Shown here: positions 45,309 to 56,134 of the stretch, piece by piece
Position numbering within the stretch: the stretch's first letter is position 1
How the letters are laid out: every line of letters starts with the position of its first letter
Source: Allodiplogaster sudhausi
Taxonomy: Eukaryota > Nematoda > Chromadorea > Rhabditida > Diplogasteridae
DNA length: 64,000 nucleotides
Assembly (NCBI GenBank): GCA_945643635.1
Contig: CALZFC010000006.1
Location: 11,123,501 to 11,187,500 of the forward strand
Direction: 5' to 3'
Notes under the pieces: model-generated
Database searches by the model: none
Told to the model about the DNA's origin: nothing
Seen by the model: the letters and a program-made list of their open reading frames with translations, nothing else
Translations under genes and position numbers: made by a program

Positions 45309-48300
45309 CTAGAGCTTCTTTTGTTTTTTCGAGCGCTCATTTTTCTTAGAGGAGCAGAGTACTATTTTAAACAAGCAGAGCAGGCAATAGACAGCTCCGC
45401 ACAGTGTTGCCAATACAATGAAGATGAGATCGAGATCGTAGTAAACGTAGAAAGGAAGATGGCGACCCTGCAATTCAGATTCGGAAAGAAGTACGAAAGT
45501 AATAGTCTAAATAAGCGTTCTTTTCTCTCTTTTTGTTTGCTTAATATTTAATTGTAGACCTGAGGATCAAGAGCCTTGATGGCGCCGAAATTGGCTGCAA
45601 ATTCGACGTGTTTAATGAGCAACTCGCGCGAGGTAAAGGGTCGGCTCGCCAGTATTTCCTTCACTTTTCTGGCAGCCACACGCAGACTATAAAAAAACAA
45701 TTATAGGATTACTATCTTGAGCCGTTGATTTAGGTTGCCTAACATTATATTTTCCTGAAATAACCTCTCTGTGTGTAGTAATTTGTAAATGTTATCATAG
45801 ACAACATTCTCGTCAGCCAAGTCGATCTTATCCATGAGAATTCCGAATCCTGAGTGGACGGCGGAAGCGCCGTTCCTAGACAGGTCGCCAAAGATTGGCA
45901 CGAAAATCGTTGGCATTCCCTAGAAGATTAAATAAAAAGTGTAGTCAAATGGAAATGGAGATCAATTTCATATTTTGATACGTTTATTTATGTCCGCCTT
46001 GACCTTCTCAGCTGCCTCGCTAATGGAAGTCTTTCCCCCATGAGAGATGAGTCCGACTACACGTGGATCGTCTGGAAAATGACCACTTTCAATATTCCTT
46101 TCTCTCATTTCCCCATTGTTTCATGCTTCACAAATGTTAAAAAAATATATTTTAAATGTTAACCAAGCAAATCGTTTTGCGGCAGCCAAGCTCTGAGCAG
46201 AACATTGTCAGGGATGCCCAAGCCGTAAGCATTCTCTGGTTCTTCGTACTTCCAGAGGAAGGTTACTTGTTTATTATTTAAATAACAATATGATTTAAAA
46301 AAAAAGAAAAATGGTGAAAAATAAAAGTCTAACATTGGGAAATCGAGCGAATGCCTTGCTTGGCCAAGCCAGTTTTGAACTCTGGCGGCATCGAAGCTGC
46401 TCTTGTGACAGAGCCGAATGAGACGACGACAGTCTGCGGACGAAGAGACAGGAGGTCGCTGTACTCCTGTCATTATAAATGTATTCAATTAATGTTTAAC
46501 CTATTGTTATTCCTTAAGAACACTGAAAATATCCTCGCTAGTTACCTTCGGCAGCGGTTTGGGGATGCGAATTCCAAGACCACCAATATCGACAACCTTA
46601 CGCAGGGTTGGACGGCCAAAGTCAACGAGTGGCTCTCCCGCCGTCAGGAAGAATGCAGACTCGGCCAGCAGCTCCTTTTAATCTATTTGTTTAAACATGC
46701 AAAATCACTTAAAACAGTGCCAAAATGTACAATATACAATATAGATTGGTTCATTCAAATATACAAACTGGAACGGATGGGAAGCCCGTGCCGTACTTGC
46801 TCCTGAAAGCGTCTTCTGCCGCAGCAGCCATCTGCTGGTAGAAGTAGTAACTTGCACCGAAGGCAACGAGATTATACGCCCTCTCCCAGAGAGAGTACGA
46901 CTCCATGTGGAAGCCATGCGAACCTCCAAACATTAACGATAGCTGCCATGGATCAGGCTGGCAATGCAAAATTATACAATGAATTACGGATGTAAAATAA
47001 CTTACTGGGAAGATAAGAAAATGGAAGTGGGGAGCCAATGTGCCATGAAACATAGTCTACCATGTGAGTGGACGACACTCCCACCACTGACTTTGCTTTT
47101 ATCTGGTGAGCGAGTCCTGAAAACGTATAATGTAATAAATGAATGATTCAGATGATAAAAAATTTCATACTAACCAAAACCACAAAAGTCAAAGGTCTCT
47201 GCGATCACAAGGTCATACTTTGAGGCCTCCAACTTATCCACGAGTCCTGGCCAATTCAGAAGTTGACTACACTGCTCATTAAATTCTTTCCTCAGCGAGG
47301 AACCCACTGAAAGTTCATGAATTGTTTGCTTAAGGTTAATGATGAAGTTTCTGTTTTGACCGTATCGATTGTTACTAAAATCGTATCCTGAAACACAAGT
47401 TTCGGTTGACAGGACAATAATGTTTGAAATGGTCAAACCACAAGCATTGATGAAAGACTGCGGCTTGAGCCAAGGAAGAGTTGCGCACTCAGTTCATCGT
47501 CCTCTTTGGAGTTGAACTCCCATTTTGTCAGGTTGTTCATAAAATAGGGGACGTAAATGATCTTGGACTTGGTCGTGCCGTCTGCGACATTTGGAGTTAG
47601 AACAGAGACAAGAGTGGTCTGCAAGGATATGGTCAAGGATCAAAATCATATTACAACACTGAAAATATTAGTTTAAGAGAGCCTCTCTCTAAGGGTCAAG
47701 GACTGCCTGCCCCGGGGACCGATGTTCGATTTTGACTACCAGAACTTTATGAGTGATACATGGATAGATTATAAGGAAAACTAGACGGTTGAAAAGTTTG
47801 AGAAATTTTTTTTCTCCACGCCACCACCCAAAATATGTCAAAAATTCGATGTTCTGTAACTTGCTTCATTTGCAAGATTTTTTACTTTTCTTTTTTTTAT
47901 CTGATTGCTCATTCAAAACTGCACAAAAAAGTCTCAGATAACTGTTTCTGAAAAGATTCATTTTAATGGACTTTTTCCGGATATAAATTTTTAGGACTAA
48001 AAAAAATGTTATTTTTTGTGTTTTTTTTTTCATTTTTGTCGGTCCATTTCCAGACAAGTCATTACATAATATGAAAGTAGAGGAAAAAATACGTTATATA
48101 TGTTTCTACTAAATAGATTTGATAACCCCTTTTTTGGGTATCGCTATTTGAATACTAAATGCGATCAAGTGCTGCACCGCAGTTTAAGCTTCATATCTGC
48201 TTTCCCTTTTTACCTTTTCATCTGCAAAGCAAGTGTAATGGTGTAGTTTTTAATTCTCTAAAAATCATGTCTATACAAAACTTTGATACTTCCCGAAAAA

Positions 48301-49358
48301 TAAAGTTTAGACATAAAAATTCAATTTTTCGGTTTTTCTTATACGTCTGCCGTCGGGTTTTTTGACATTTTCCGTATTTCATAGATCGATTTCCAGATAA
48401 TATTCACTGCTATCTTGAAGAGGAAAGAAAACTGCATAGAATATCATTTTATTATAGGAATCTGAGAACAATATTTTTAGATACATGAATTTTAATCGGC
48501 GATAATGTGCGGAAATGTCATCAATAACTGTTCGGCTAGTCCTCCCCAAAAATGTTCGAATTGAATTTTTCTCTCAAAATCACCCCAAGGGGGTTCTTTG
48601 ATGCAAGGAACATAAATAATTTTTTATTATGAGGTCATTTTAAAAAGTTACGGTAGGTAAATGGCTGAATGACACAGTTTTACTATTCACCTACCGTAAC
48701 TTTTTAAAATGACGTCATAATAAAAAATTAACAAGATATTCGAGTTCCTCGCATCAAAGAACCCCCTTGGGGTGATTTTGAGAGAAAAATTCAATTCGAA
48801 CATTTTTGGGGAGGACTAGCCGAACAGTTATTGATGACATTTCCGCACATTATCGCCGATTAAAATTCATGTATCTAAAAATATTGTTCTCAGATTCCTA
48901 TAATAAAATGATATTCTATGCAGTTTTCTTTCCTCTTCAAGATAGCAATGAATATTATCTGGAAATCGATCTATGAAATACGGAAAATGTCAAAAAACCC
49001 GACGGCAGACGTATACGAAAAACCGAAAAATTGAATTTTTATGTCTAAACTTTATTTTTCGAGAAGTATCAAAGTTTCGTATAGACATGATTTGTAGAGA
49101 ATAAAAAACTACACCATTATACTTGCTTTGCAGATGAAAAAGTAAAAAGGGAAAACAGATATGGAGCTTAAACTGCGGTGCAGCACTTGATCGCATATAG
49201 TAACCTACAACATTGTGTCCGGCATCAACAAGAATATCTGCGATTCTGCCCATAAAACTGGCATGACTGTGGCCTGATTTTATGCTGTAGACGAGAATAT
49301 TAAAGTGGCTGCTGTATACAGCAACAGCAAGGAAGAGGGATAAAGGCACAAGCCGCAT
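45309..49358 (-). CDS. UDP-glycosyltransferase (UGT, GT1 family)
   Basis: Transfers sugar from a UDP-sugar to small lipophilic acceptors; an ER-membrane detoxification enzyme. Twelve exons, 5'-3': 49358-49209, 47618-47439, 47328-47175, 47116-47006, 46923-46769, 46674-46546, 46466-46334, 46265-46164, 46071-46004, 45919-45765, 45686-45560, 45467-45309 (540 residues, normal length). It has a signal peptide, then FNILVYSIKSGHSHASFMG, DLVIAETFDFCGFG, FSYLPSSHGF, VVVSFGSV, TFLWKYE and the signature region LISHGGKTSISEAAEKGMP. It ends with a transmembrane helix (LIFIVLATLCGAVYCLLCLF) and a KK-rich tail for ER retention. The usual DQ near the sugar-binding end of the signature is replaced (FGDLSRNG). 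Intron 1 (1.59 kb) contains a large palindrome. Exon 3 and 5 acceptors were chosen by phase. Confidence 0.9.
48151..49205. mobile_element. Palindromic foldback element 3 in UGT intron 1
   Basis: Arms of about 500 bp (48151-48660 and 48690-49205) are inverted copies with only scattered mismatches around a ~30 bp centre (between TTACGGTAGGTAA and its complement). The right end stops within a few bases of the UGT exon 1 donor at 49208. No coding capacity is seen. It is a non-autonomous inverted-repeat element; a transcript through the intron would form a long double-stranded hairpin. Confidence 0.88.
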
Positions 49359-50506
49359 CGCCTAAAAAGAGAAATTTGTGCGGAAACGAATACGGAATAT
49401 TAGTCGCTCTCTTCGAGTGTCGAACAAAAAGTCTCGAAGAATGGAAGCAGTCGATTCAAACGGCACATTCTACACTCGACTGATAAGAAATTGTTCACTA
49501 AGAGAGTTCCATTTAATTTTCATCGCGATGAGCCAATCCGAATTTTACTCCTCTGACGCTCTGTTAGAAGACGAACAAAACAAGATTGAACAAACCCCAG
49601 ACACAAACATGGTAGTAAGTTTAACAACAGAAGTGTGTGTGTTCAGCAAAAAAAATCAGAAGAAGGCAGAAAATATGTGTATGCAGAAGAGACAGGATCA
49701 CTATTCTATATCAATAATTGATAGCTTATTGGCTCACGTTTAAATGAAAAGCTAAATTGCCATGCCCGCACTGACAAAGACTTGCACTGTCATGCCCACC
49801 TCAATCCATGTATTCTGTACCCAACTCTTCTTATCAGTCAGAGTTATTCTTTTCAAAAATTTCATCTTTTAATCTTCTAAAGTGGCGGCTGGAGGCTGAT
49901 GCAATTTGAGAAGAATTTTCAATAATATAAACACAGAACAGCCCTTTGCATTTTTATGGTACACTAAAGCATCTACAAAAAATATGTATATATGCCACAG
50001 GAAATAGGCATTGATCAACTATGTGAACATACATAGTACATACATACTAGATATCAATGAATGCAATAATCTGCTACTGGAAGTCTGACTGTATAAAGAA
50101 GCTTAAATTTTCATGACATTTCTTCTGTGTACTTTGAAAAAAAGCTCTTTTATTGCACGCTACTGTTTACGTATTTAGATGCGGCATCTATTTGGTGTCT
50201 TCTTCTACACTGCTCCTCGTTTTCTTGTGATCCCATTCATGTTTGGTGCTGCATCTTCACAGTCCATTGTTGCTGTTCCTGTTCCGGGTTCTACTCAGTT
50301 TACTCTTTGCATCATCTCAATCTCTTCAAGCCGGTTCAATCTTGCTCTATTTCTTGCTTCATTTGCTTGCCAGGGAATTTCTTCTGCTCTGGACTCTCTT
50401 CTTTATAAGCATGCCAATCGGCTTGAGGTCCGAAACTACCCGTAGCTCTCTATCTCTTTTCAATGTGCGTACTCATTAGAGTTTATATCATTATTAAATT
50501 TAGGAG
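49359..50506. other. Spacer between divergent UGT and secreted-protein genes
   Basis: Two plus-strand frames (49378-49743, 121 residues; 50179-50445, 88 residues) are open but show no motif, splice partners or convincing start context. The promoter of the UGT gene is expected here. Confidence 0.4.
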
Positions 50507-52121
50507 ATGTTTGTTGTTCAATTACTTTTGCTATCATTCTGCGCTGGCTTCACTGCTGCTTGTTTGTCAATAAGACGAGGAAAAGCCATGGATGCAAAGA
50601 CAGCAAAGGGTTTGCTGTCTATGTACATACTTTTGCCAGTTTCCTTAGGCCGATCACTTTGACATCTTGCTGACTTGTGTTCAGAAGGCGAATGCGCGTG
50701 CTCGAATTTGCTCTACGACGAATCTGCAGCAAATTCTTCGTTTCTTCTATTCAAGAATGACTCTTCATGTGGTCGCTATGAATGCGCACTCGGATATGAG
50801 CTTGCGGAATCATTGGTAACACGCTTCGGATCTGTTATATGGCATAACGCTGTTATATTTTGTGTTATTGCAGAATCGCTCTATCTCACATGACTATGCC
50901 AGTTGTTCAGCTGAGAAGAGATCTTACGTAAACCATCTTGGAAATGTCCTTTCGGACAAGATCGGATGTTGTTAGTCAAACTTGAAGAATTAAGTAAAAA
51001 TAAAAAGCAATCGATCCTGAAATCTCAGATGAATGCAATTGCTCGGTGCGCAAACTGAGTTTCCTCTGTCCCGCGGGCTTCTTCTGTTACACGGCGGACA
51101 CGTTTACTGATCCTTGCTCTGTCAGATGCAATGACACCGAGGATTTGGTCTACTTTGTCGGTTTTATTTTGAGTTCATAAACATTCATAATTATTTATAT
51201 ATATGTAACAAGACATTACTATTGCTGCTCAGATAACCCTTTTTATGACTGTAGGATGCCACCAGCAAGACGCTGAGCAGAAGGATGCGGCCGCCGATGC
51301 GCTGCTCTGCAGCCGGTGAACTCGTCAGCTGCATTGCAAGCTGTCACTTATCTTTTTCGTAACCTTTTCTCTCTTTAGTATTTATTGCGTTAGCCTTCAT
51401 AGAACCTGTAAGGGTCATATAAAATAGACAATACGCTAACATTATTCAGCCAGCCACCTGGAAAGATCTCCTCCACCCGTGGAAGGCTGCCCGATGCTGC
51501 TTGAGTTGGAGACGAAGAATGTCTCGGCGAGCTACGCCGAGCTCGTCTACTACCTCCACAACTATGGCGGCTACGATGTCGTCTTCGCGGCGTGCAAGGA
51601 GGGAATGCTCCTTGTCAAGGTGATGGCTGGGAAAATATTGAAGAGAGAGAAAGAGCATGATGACCACATGGCTATTTAAACATACATACATAGTGTAGTA
51701 TATAATTATTCTGCCATTCAGGACTCTTCCGGCGTGGTGACCCCAGCCACTGACGGAGGAATCGCGTGCTACTCTCCCAATGGCTGGTCGCTGCCGACTG
51801 CCGCGTACCCACCCATTGCCGTTAGTTTTCATACTATCGATACCTTTTAACTTAACTAAGTTTTAATTGATTTAAGAAGTTATTTCACTTTCAATATATA
51901 TGAATAATATATGAGCATAGGCAACGTGCGTTCTGGATGGCTCAGCATGCACGGCGTGCCTCGCGAATTCCGGAGTGCACGATATGAACGTCTTCAAGAT
52001 GACGGCCAGCTACGGCTTCTGCTACGTCGGCTGTAGGAATGGACAGAAACTCAAGTTCACGACGGTTGCTTTTCTCGCGCAGACATCTATTATTCTTATG
52101 CTCTATCCTCTGCCGCCGTAG
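50507..52121 (+). CDS. Secreted cysteine-rich protein of unknown function
   Basis: Eight exons join in phase: 50507-50609, 50685-50815, 50874-50970, 51029-51156, 51256-51343, 51450-51619, 51722-51820, 51921-52121 (338 residues). It has a signal peptide (MFVVQLLLLSFCAGFTAA) and then Cys-containing modules (GECACSNLLYDES, CGRYECALGYEL, YECNCSVRK, CPAGFFCYTADTF, CYSPNGWSLP, CVLDGSACTACLANSG, FCYVGCRNGQ). It ends in a hydrophobic tail, VAFLAQTSIILMLYPLPP, that could be a GPI-attachment or membrane signal. TTTAGGAG before the ATG suggests a spliced-leader acceptor. The last two Pro codons and the TAG lie inside the terminal inverted repeat of the adjacent Harbinger element, so the C-terminus was probably altered by that insertion. 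The 51156 donor was chosen by phase. No family is recognised. Confidence 0.72.
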
Positions 52122-52171
52122 TAAAGTGTCGCATTTTGAGGGGTAATCCTCAGGATGTTACCCATGAGGAT
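52112..52171 (+). repeat. Harbinger left terminal inverted repeat
   Basis: Matches the reverse complement of 56075-56134 over about 60 bases, one clear mismatch being CAGGAT versus CAGGTT. Its first bases supply the stop codon of the upstream secreted-protein gene. Confidence 0.85.
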
Positions 52172-52344
52172 AGTCTATCTGAATCTCTGGCATGAGCGTG
52201 CTCTCTCGTACTGTCAAGCATGTCACCATTCTTTACCCTCATGGGTAATAGCATGGAAAAGGCTGCGGTGTAATGTTTGGGTAACGAGGACAGGCCGAGA
52301 GAGCATGCAATTCTTGGAGACGCGGTCAACCTCATGTGTAAAAT

Positions 52345-52372
52345 GGTTATGCCAATACGCATTGGCATAACC
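52345..52372. repeat. Short perfect palindrome near Harbinger left end
   Basis: GGTTATGCCAAT, ACGC, ATTGGCATAACC form a 12-bp perfect stem with a four-base loop. It lies between the left TIR and the Myb-like gene and may be a protein-binding site or a promoter element. Confidence 0.8.
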
Positions 52373-52568
52373 GTTTTTACCTTTCATCGTCCAGCTCCAA
52401 ATTACGAATATAGTATTTGTGGTAAAAGTAACGGCGTACTGTCCGGAACCATGAAAGATTCACTCTAAATTAGCATTTGAATTGTGATCGTAATATAATT
52501 GTATTATGAGTATGTTAATTGCCGTTTATAGTTAAATCATATGCCTTATTGTTGCAGCAACGGTTTCG

Positions 52569-54436
52569 ATGGAGGAATCTAAGAAGAAGAAGAAGGAAAG
52601 CTTCTCAGCAGAGATGTCCGACTACCTGATTCTCGACATTTTCGAGAACAGGGCTCTCCTCTTTGATGGGAACGCAGATCGAGATGCGAACGCCAACCGA
52701 CGGCGCAATCTGTTCTGGGAACGACTCTGCAACCGCTTCATACTCAAGTTCCGGACGATCACAACGGCGAAGGCTATCAAGGACCACTTCAAGTATCGCA
52801 AGTCTTCCTTAAAGAAGAACATAGCGAAGTGGAATAGGTTAACTTATTCATCAGCATTCTTTTTTCATTTGGTGTATGCAACAGTTCTCCATTATTTCTG
52901 GCTTTTGTTAGATACTTGACGCAAACCGGTGGCGGAGTTGACCGCGAAGCGGAGAAGCTTCGCGGTCCACTGACCGTAAAGATGGGCCTCTCCGACTACT
53001 TGCTGTCAAGGATGTTTGCATCTTCCGAGGGCTTTAACGGTGTCGGGCCGTCATCTCTGGAGACGGGAACGGTTTGATTTATTGTGTTTTAAACTACATG
53101 GAATGCACTATGAACTTTCATGCTCCAGTAATTATGCATTAAGTGTTGTTTATCTCAGAATGCCACTCGGCGTGCGCGACTCAGTCAAGGAAGCAGCAGT
53201 TCGTCGAGTGGCCTTAACAACCAGGTACATTCAGTTTTCAAACCTACTCGAATATACTTTAGTTTCGAGTTGTTTTTATTTCTAGGTAAAAGTCGAAAAT
53301 TATCTGCCCATTCGAACAGGAAGGAGCAGCGAGGAGTGCAGCGAAGTTTTTTCCTTCAACACAAGAAACGTGGTTGTTTTGATTAAATTTATAGGTTGAG
53401 ATATTATTATTTTTTTCTGTGCTTCCTGATATGTTTTCTTGTTAGCATAGATCTTCAACAAGATTCAAGTATGTAATTTCGCATTCTTTAAGGACCAGCG
53501 AGATGTAAGTGATGGCGAAGAAGTCCAGGTTTTAAGCAGCAAGGTGCGCAAGCGGCCCATCCCTCCCGCTTATCGATTCAAGGTTTAGACTTCAACCGCA
53601 TATGCTTTTATTTTATTCATTCAGTTTTGGCATCATAATTACATTCTTTCCTGCGCAGCCCGAACCAATCGATGACGACAATGATTTCGTCATCCACAAG
53701 CAGAGACCGCCACCTCTTCGCGTCAAGGTTTAGACTTAATTGCATCGTATCCATTACTTATTGCAATACAATACGTTCCTTATTGTTAGGAACGAAGTCC
53801 GAGCTCGGGTGGCACGTCGTCCATCGAAGATGAATCGGACGACGCGAGTGACTGCAGCCCAAGGAGAAAGAAGAGGCGCGCCAAGCAGCCTACAGTCACC
53901 GAGAAGCGAGTCCTCGCTGAAATGCTGGACATGTACAAGGTACGGTAGTTTACCATTTCCTCGGATGTTTTTTTTTACTTTCGCTTCTTTTTCTTTTTGT
54001 TTCTACTCGTCTTTCTTTACTTTCGGATACTATCGCTTCCAGGCGCAAAAAGAAGCCTTCAAGAAGCAAGCGGAGGCAGCTGAAAAGATGCAGATGATCG
54101 CCGATCGTGTGAAGGACGGACTAGAGGCTCGAATAGAGCTCGCACGAGAGATGGCTCATCGTTTGCGCGGATCTTCTTCTCTTCCTCCGCCTTCCATCGC
54201 ACACGTTAGCATATTGCTTAATTTGTTTGCAAAGATATCGATTACTCTCAATAGGTTGAGAAATTTGTTTAAATATCGTAATTGAGAATGATGTGGAAGT
54301 GCTCGTGCATGGTGCAGAGAACGCTTTCCCGTTCGAGGATCCCCTTGACGACCCTTTCCTGTTCGAGAAGCCGATGCGTGCAGGCAACCATAATGGTGCT
54401 CCAAGTTTAGCGTCTACTCGTTCGTTTCAACTTTAG
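52569..54436 (+). CDS. Harbinger Myb/MADF-like DNA-binding protein
   Basis: The accessory protein of PIF/Harbinger elements is thought to bind the element ends and bring the transposase to the nucleus. Nine exons join in phase: 52569-52837, 52912-53071, 53159-53224, 53286-53372, 53493-53582, 53659-53727, 53790-53939, 54043-54204, 54287-54436 (400 residues). An N-terminal Lys-rich stretch is followed by a helical Myb/MADF-like domain (about residues 17-95: LILDIFENRALLF, LFWERLCNRFILKF, FKYRKSSLKKNIAKW). A Ser-rich linker follows, then basic patches (RRKKRRAKQP) and a coiled coil (about 295-345, EAFKKQAEAAEKMQMIADRV), ending acidic and Phe-rich. It is transcribed towards the transposase gene. 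Exon 4 was chosen by phase. Confidence 0.82.
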
Positions 54437-54831
54437 AAACAGTCGAATATTCCTTTTTTTTTAGCTGTTATTTATCCCATTTTAGCTTTCTTTTCCATCT
54501 GCTCTTTAGCAGTTTATTTAGCTTAAATAAGGGTATTATATAGTATTCTAAATTATTTGTTCGCATAGACTATGAATGTTAAAACTTTCTTTAGTTATTT
54601 CGCCCAGGTATTCGTCTTTCTTTACAAACTTTTTGCTTTCTTAAATTTACGAGTTGTTAAGTCGAAGATTGTTTGTTACTACTAATTGTTACAATTTTAG
54701 ATTGTAAGCTACCAATTATGGTGTATGTTTGTTACTAACAATTGTTAAAATTTGAGATTTTATGCTACCAATTATGGTGTCTTTTTAACTCTTCAACAAT
54801 AAATGTTTATTCGAAATCATCATTGCATTCA
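54437..54831. other. Interval between the convergent Harbinger genes
   Basis: Two diverged tandem copies of a ~57-base unit lie at about 54665-54725 and 54726-54781 (each ending CTACCAATTATGGTGT). The interval is otherwise AT-rich 3' UTR sequence for both genes. Confidence 0.6.
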
Positions 54832-55704
54832 TTAAAGAGCAGCCTTTAGCAGATCGCGGGGGTTTCGAGAATGGCCGGGCAGTCGCAGTCCGCGTCGTGG
54901 GGGTCCCAAGTGGGAACGACAGTACCCTCTCTCGATACCGTAGTTGTGCAATACAGCGCACGCAAGAACCACTTTCGCCGCCTTCTCCGGAGAGAGACGA
55001 CACCTCGTGGAGAGAATAGTGAACCTCTTCTTTAGCCAGCCGAAGGTCTGCTCAACTACCACACGTGTCTTCACTTGCTTCTTGTTGAAGCGGGCCTGTT
55101 GCTGGGTTACGGCCCCTCTTGCATACGGTGTCATCATCCGCTCTCCATTCTGGAACCCACTGTCCCCAACCAGTGCGTAGCCAGGGACTCCGCCAAGTGC
55201 ATCAAGCGCAATCTTGGCCGTCGATTGCGAGAAGATGTAGGAGTCGTGAGACGAGCCTGGGTATCTGGGGTTAAGATAAAGAAACCTGCCCCTGTGATCC
55301 ACTATGGCTAGAATATTTAGGGCACAGAAGCCTTTTCGGCAGCGGTAGTTTCCCGGGTTCGAAGACGGGGTGGCAATGGGAACAAGGGTCCCATCAATTG
55401 CACCAATCACATTCGGTAGACCGGCGAAGCGGGAAAATCCACGAGCTGTGTGAGCTCGCCAGGCAGCGTCATGGACAGGGAAGGATATGAATCGATCGAC
55501 TACTGCCGGCTCTGTCAGGGCGTCGACCACTCTGGTGATGATATCCGAGATTGCTTTCTGGCTTGTCCCGAACCGGTCTGCGATGACAGACTGGTGCGTG
55601 TTCGTTGACAAGTACGTCACGCATGCAGCCACCTCGAATATTCTCTCTTCTCTCTATCTCTTTACTCTCTCTATTCTTTCTCTCTCACTGTCTCTCCCTC
55701 CTCT

Positions 55705-55739
<35 letters not shown>

Positions 55740-55981
55740 GAAGAAAAGGGCACAAAGATTACTTGATTCCGCTTCGAGACGGGCCATTCAGTCCCATCTT
55801 CCTGCACAAGGTGTGCATCACAGATTCGCACAAGATGGTCGATCTCTCGCTTGTGGAACCGAAACTTCATGCGGAAGATAGCTCTATTCGTTGTGTGAAT
55901 GAAGGGGTGAAGGCGGCGATAGTCCATGTTATCACATCTCCGATGGCGATGAAGAAGGAAGGGAGCAGGCATGGCTTTCAC
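54832..55981 (-). CDS. Harbinger-family (HARBI1-like) transposase
   Basis: A DDE nuclease that cuts and rejoins element ends. Two exons in phase: 55981-55763 and 55632-54832, 339 residues, close to the usual length. The N-terminal region (FRMKFRFHKREIDHLV, then VAACVTYLSTNTHQSVIADR) resembles the helix-turn-helix segment of HARBI1. Catalytic motifs are intact: Asp in GAIDGT (about 153), Asp in PGSSHDSY (about 203) and Glu in VEQTFGWLKKRF (about 267), with GDSGF between. The intron is CT-rich. Met at 55981 or 55927 could start; the longer was used. No stop or frameshift is present, so the element may be active or recently active. Confidence 0.88.
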
Positions 55982-56134
55982 AATAGCAGCAATTATGATA
56001 TAAGACTACAGGGCGTCTTTTCGTTGAGATTACCCTCAGGATAATGTCTGGTGAAACTAAGCGGTAATGGTTTTACCCTCATGGGTAACAACCTGAGGAT
56101 TACCCCTCAAAATGCGACACTTTACTACGGCGGC

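Larger units (their letters stand above)
52112..56134. mobile_element. Complete PIF/Harbinger DNA transposon
   Basis: Terminal inverted repeats of about 60 bp (52112-52171 and 56075-56134) begin GCCGCCGTAGTAAAGTGTCG and differ at very few positions. Inside are a Myb/MADF-like gene (+) and a DDE transposase gene (-), the standard two-gene layout of PIF/Harbinger. Both reading frames are intact. Additional subterminal copies of ACCCTCATGGGTAA lie at both ends. A three-base target duplication could not be identified with confidence because the exact TIR edge is ambiguous. Confidence 0.88.

Noticed and set aside
49378..49743. 121-residue plus-strand frame upstream of the UGT gene
   Set aside because: No motif, no clear start context and no acceptor or donor consistent with a gene; probably chance.
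50179..50445. 88-residue hydrophobic plus-strand frame
   Set aside because: Three overlapping frames are open here, and none connects to the real signal-peptide exon at 50507.
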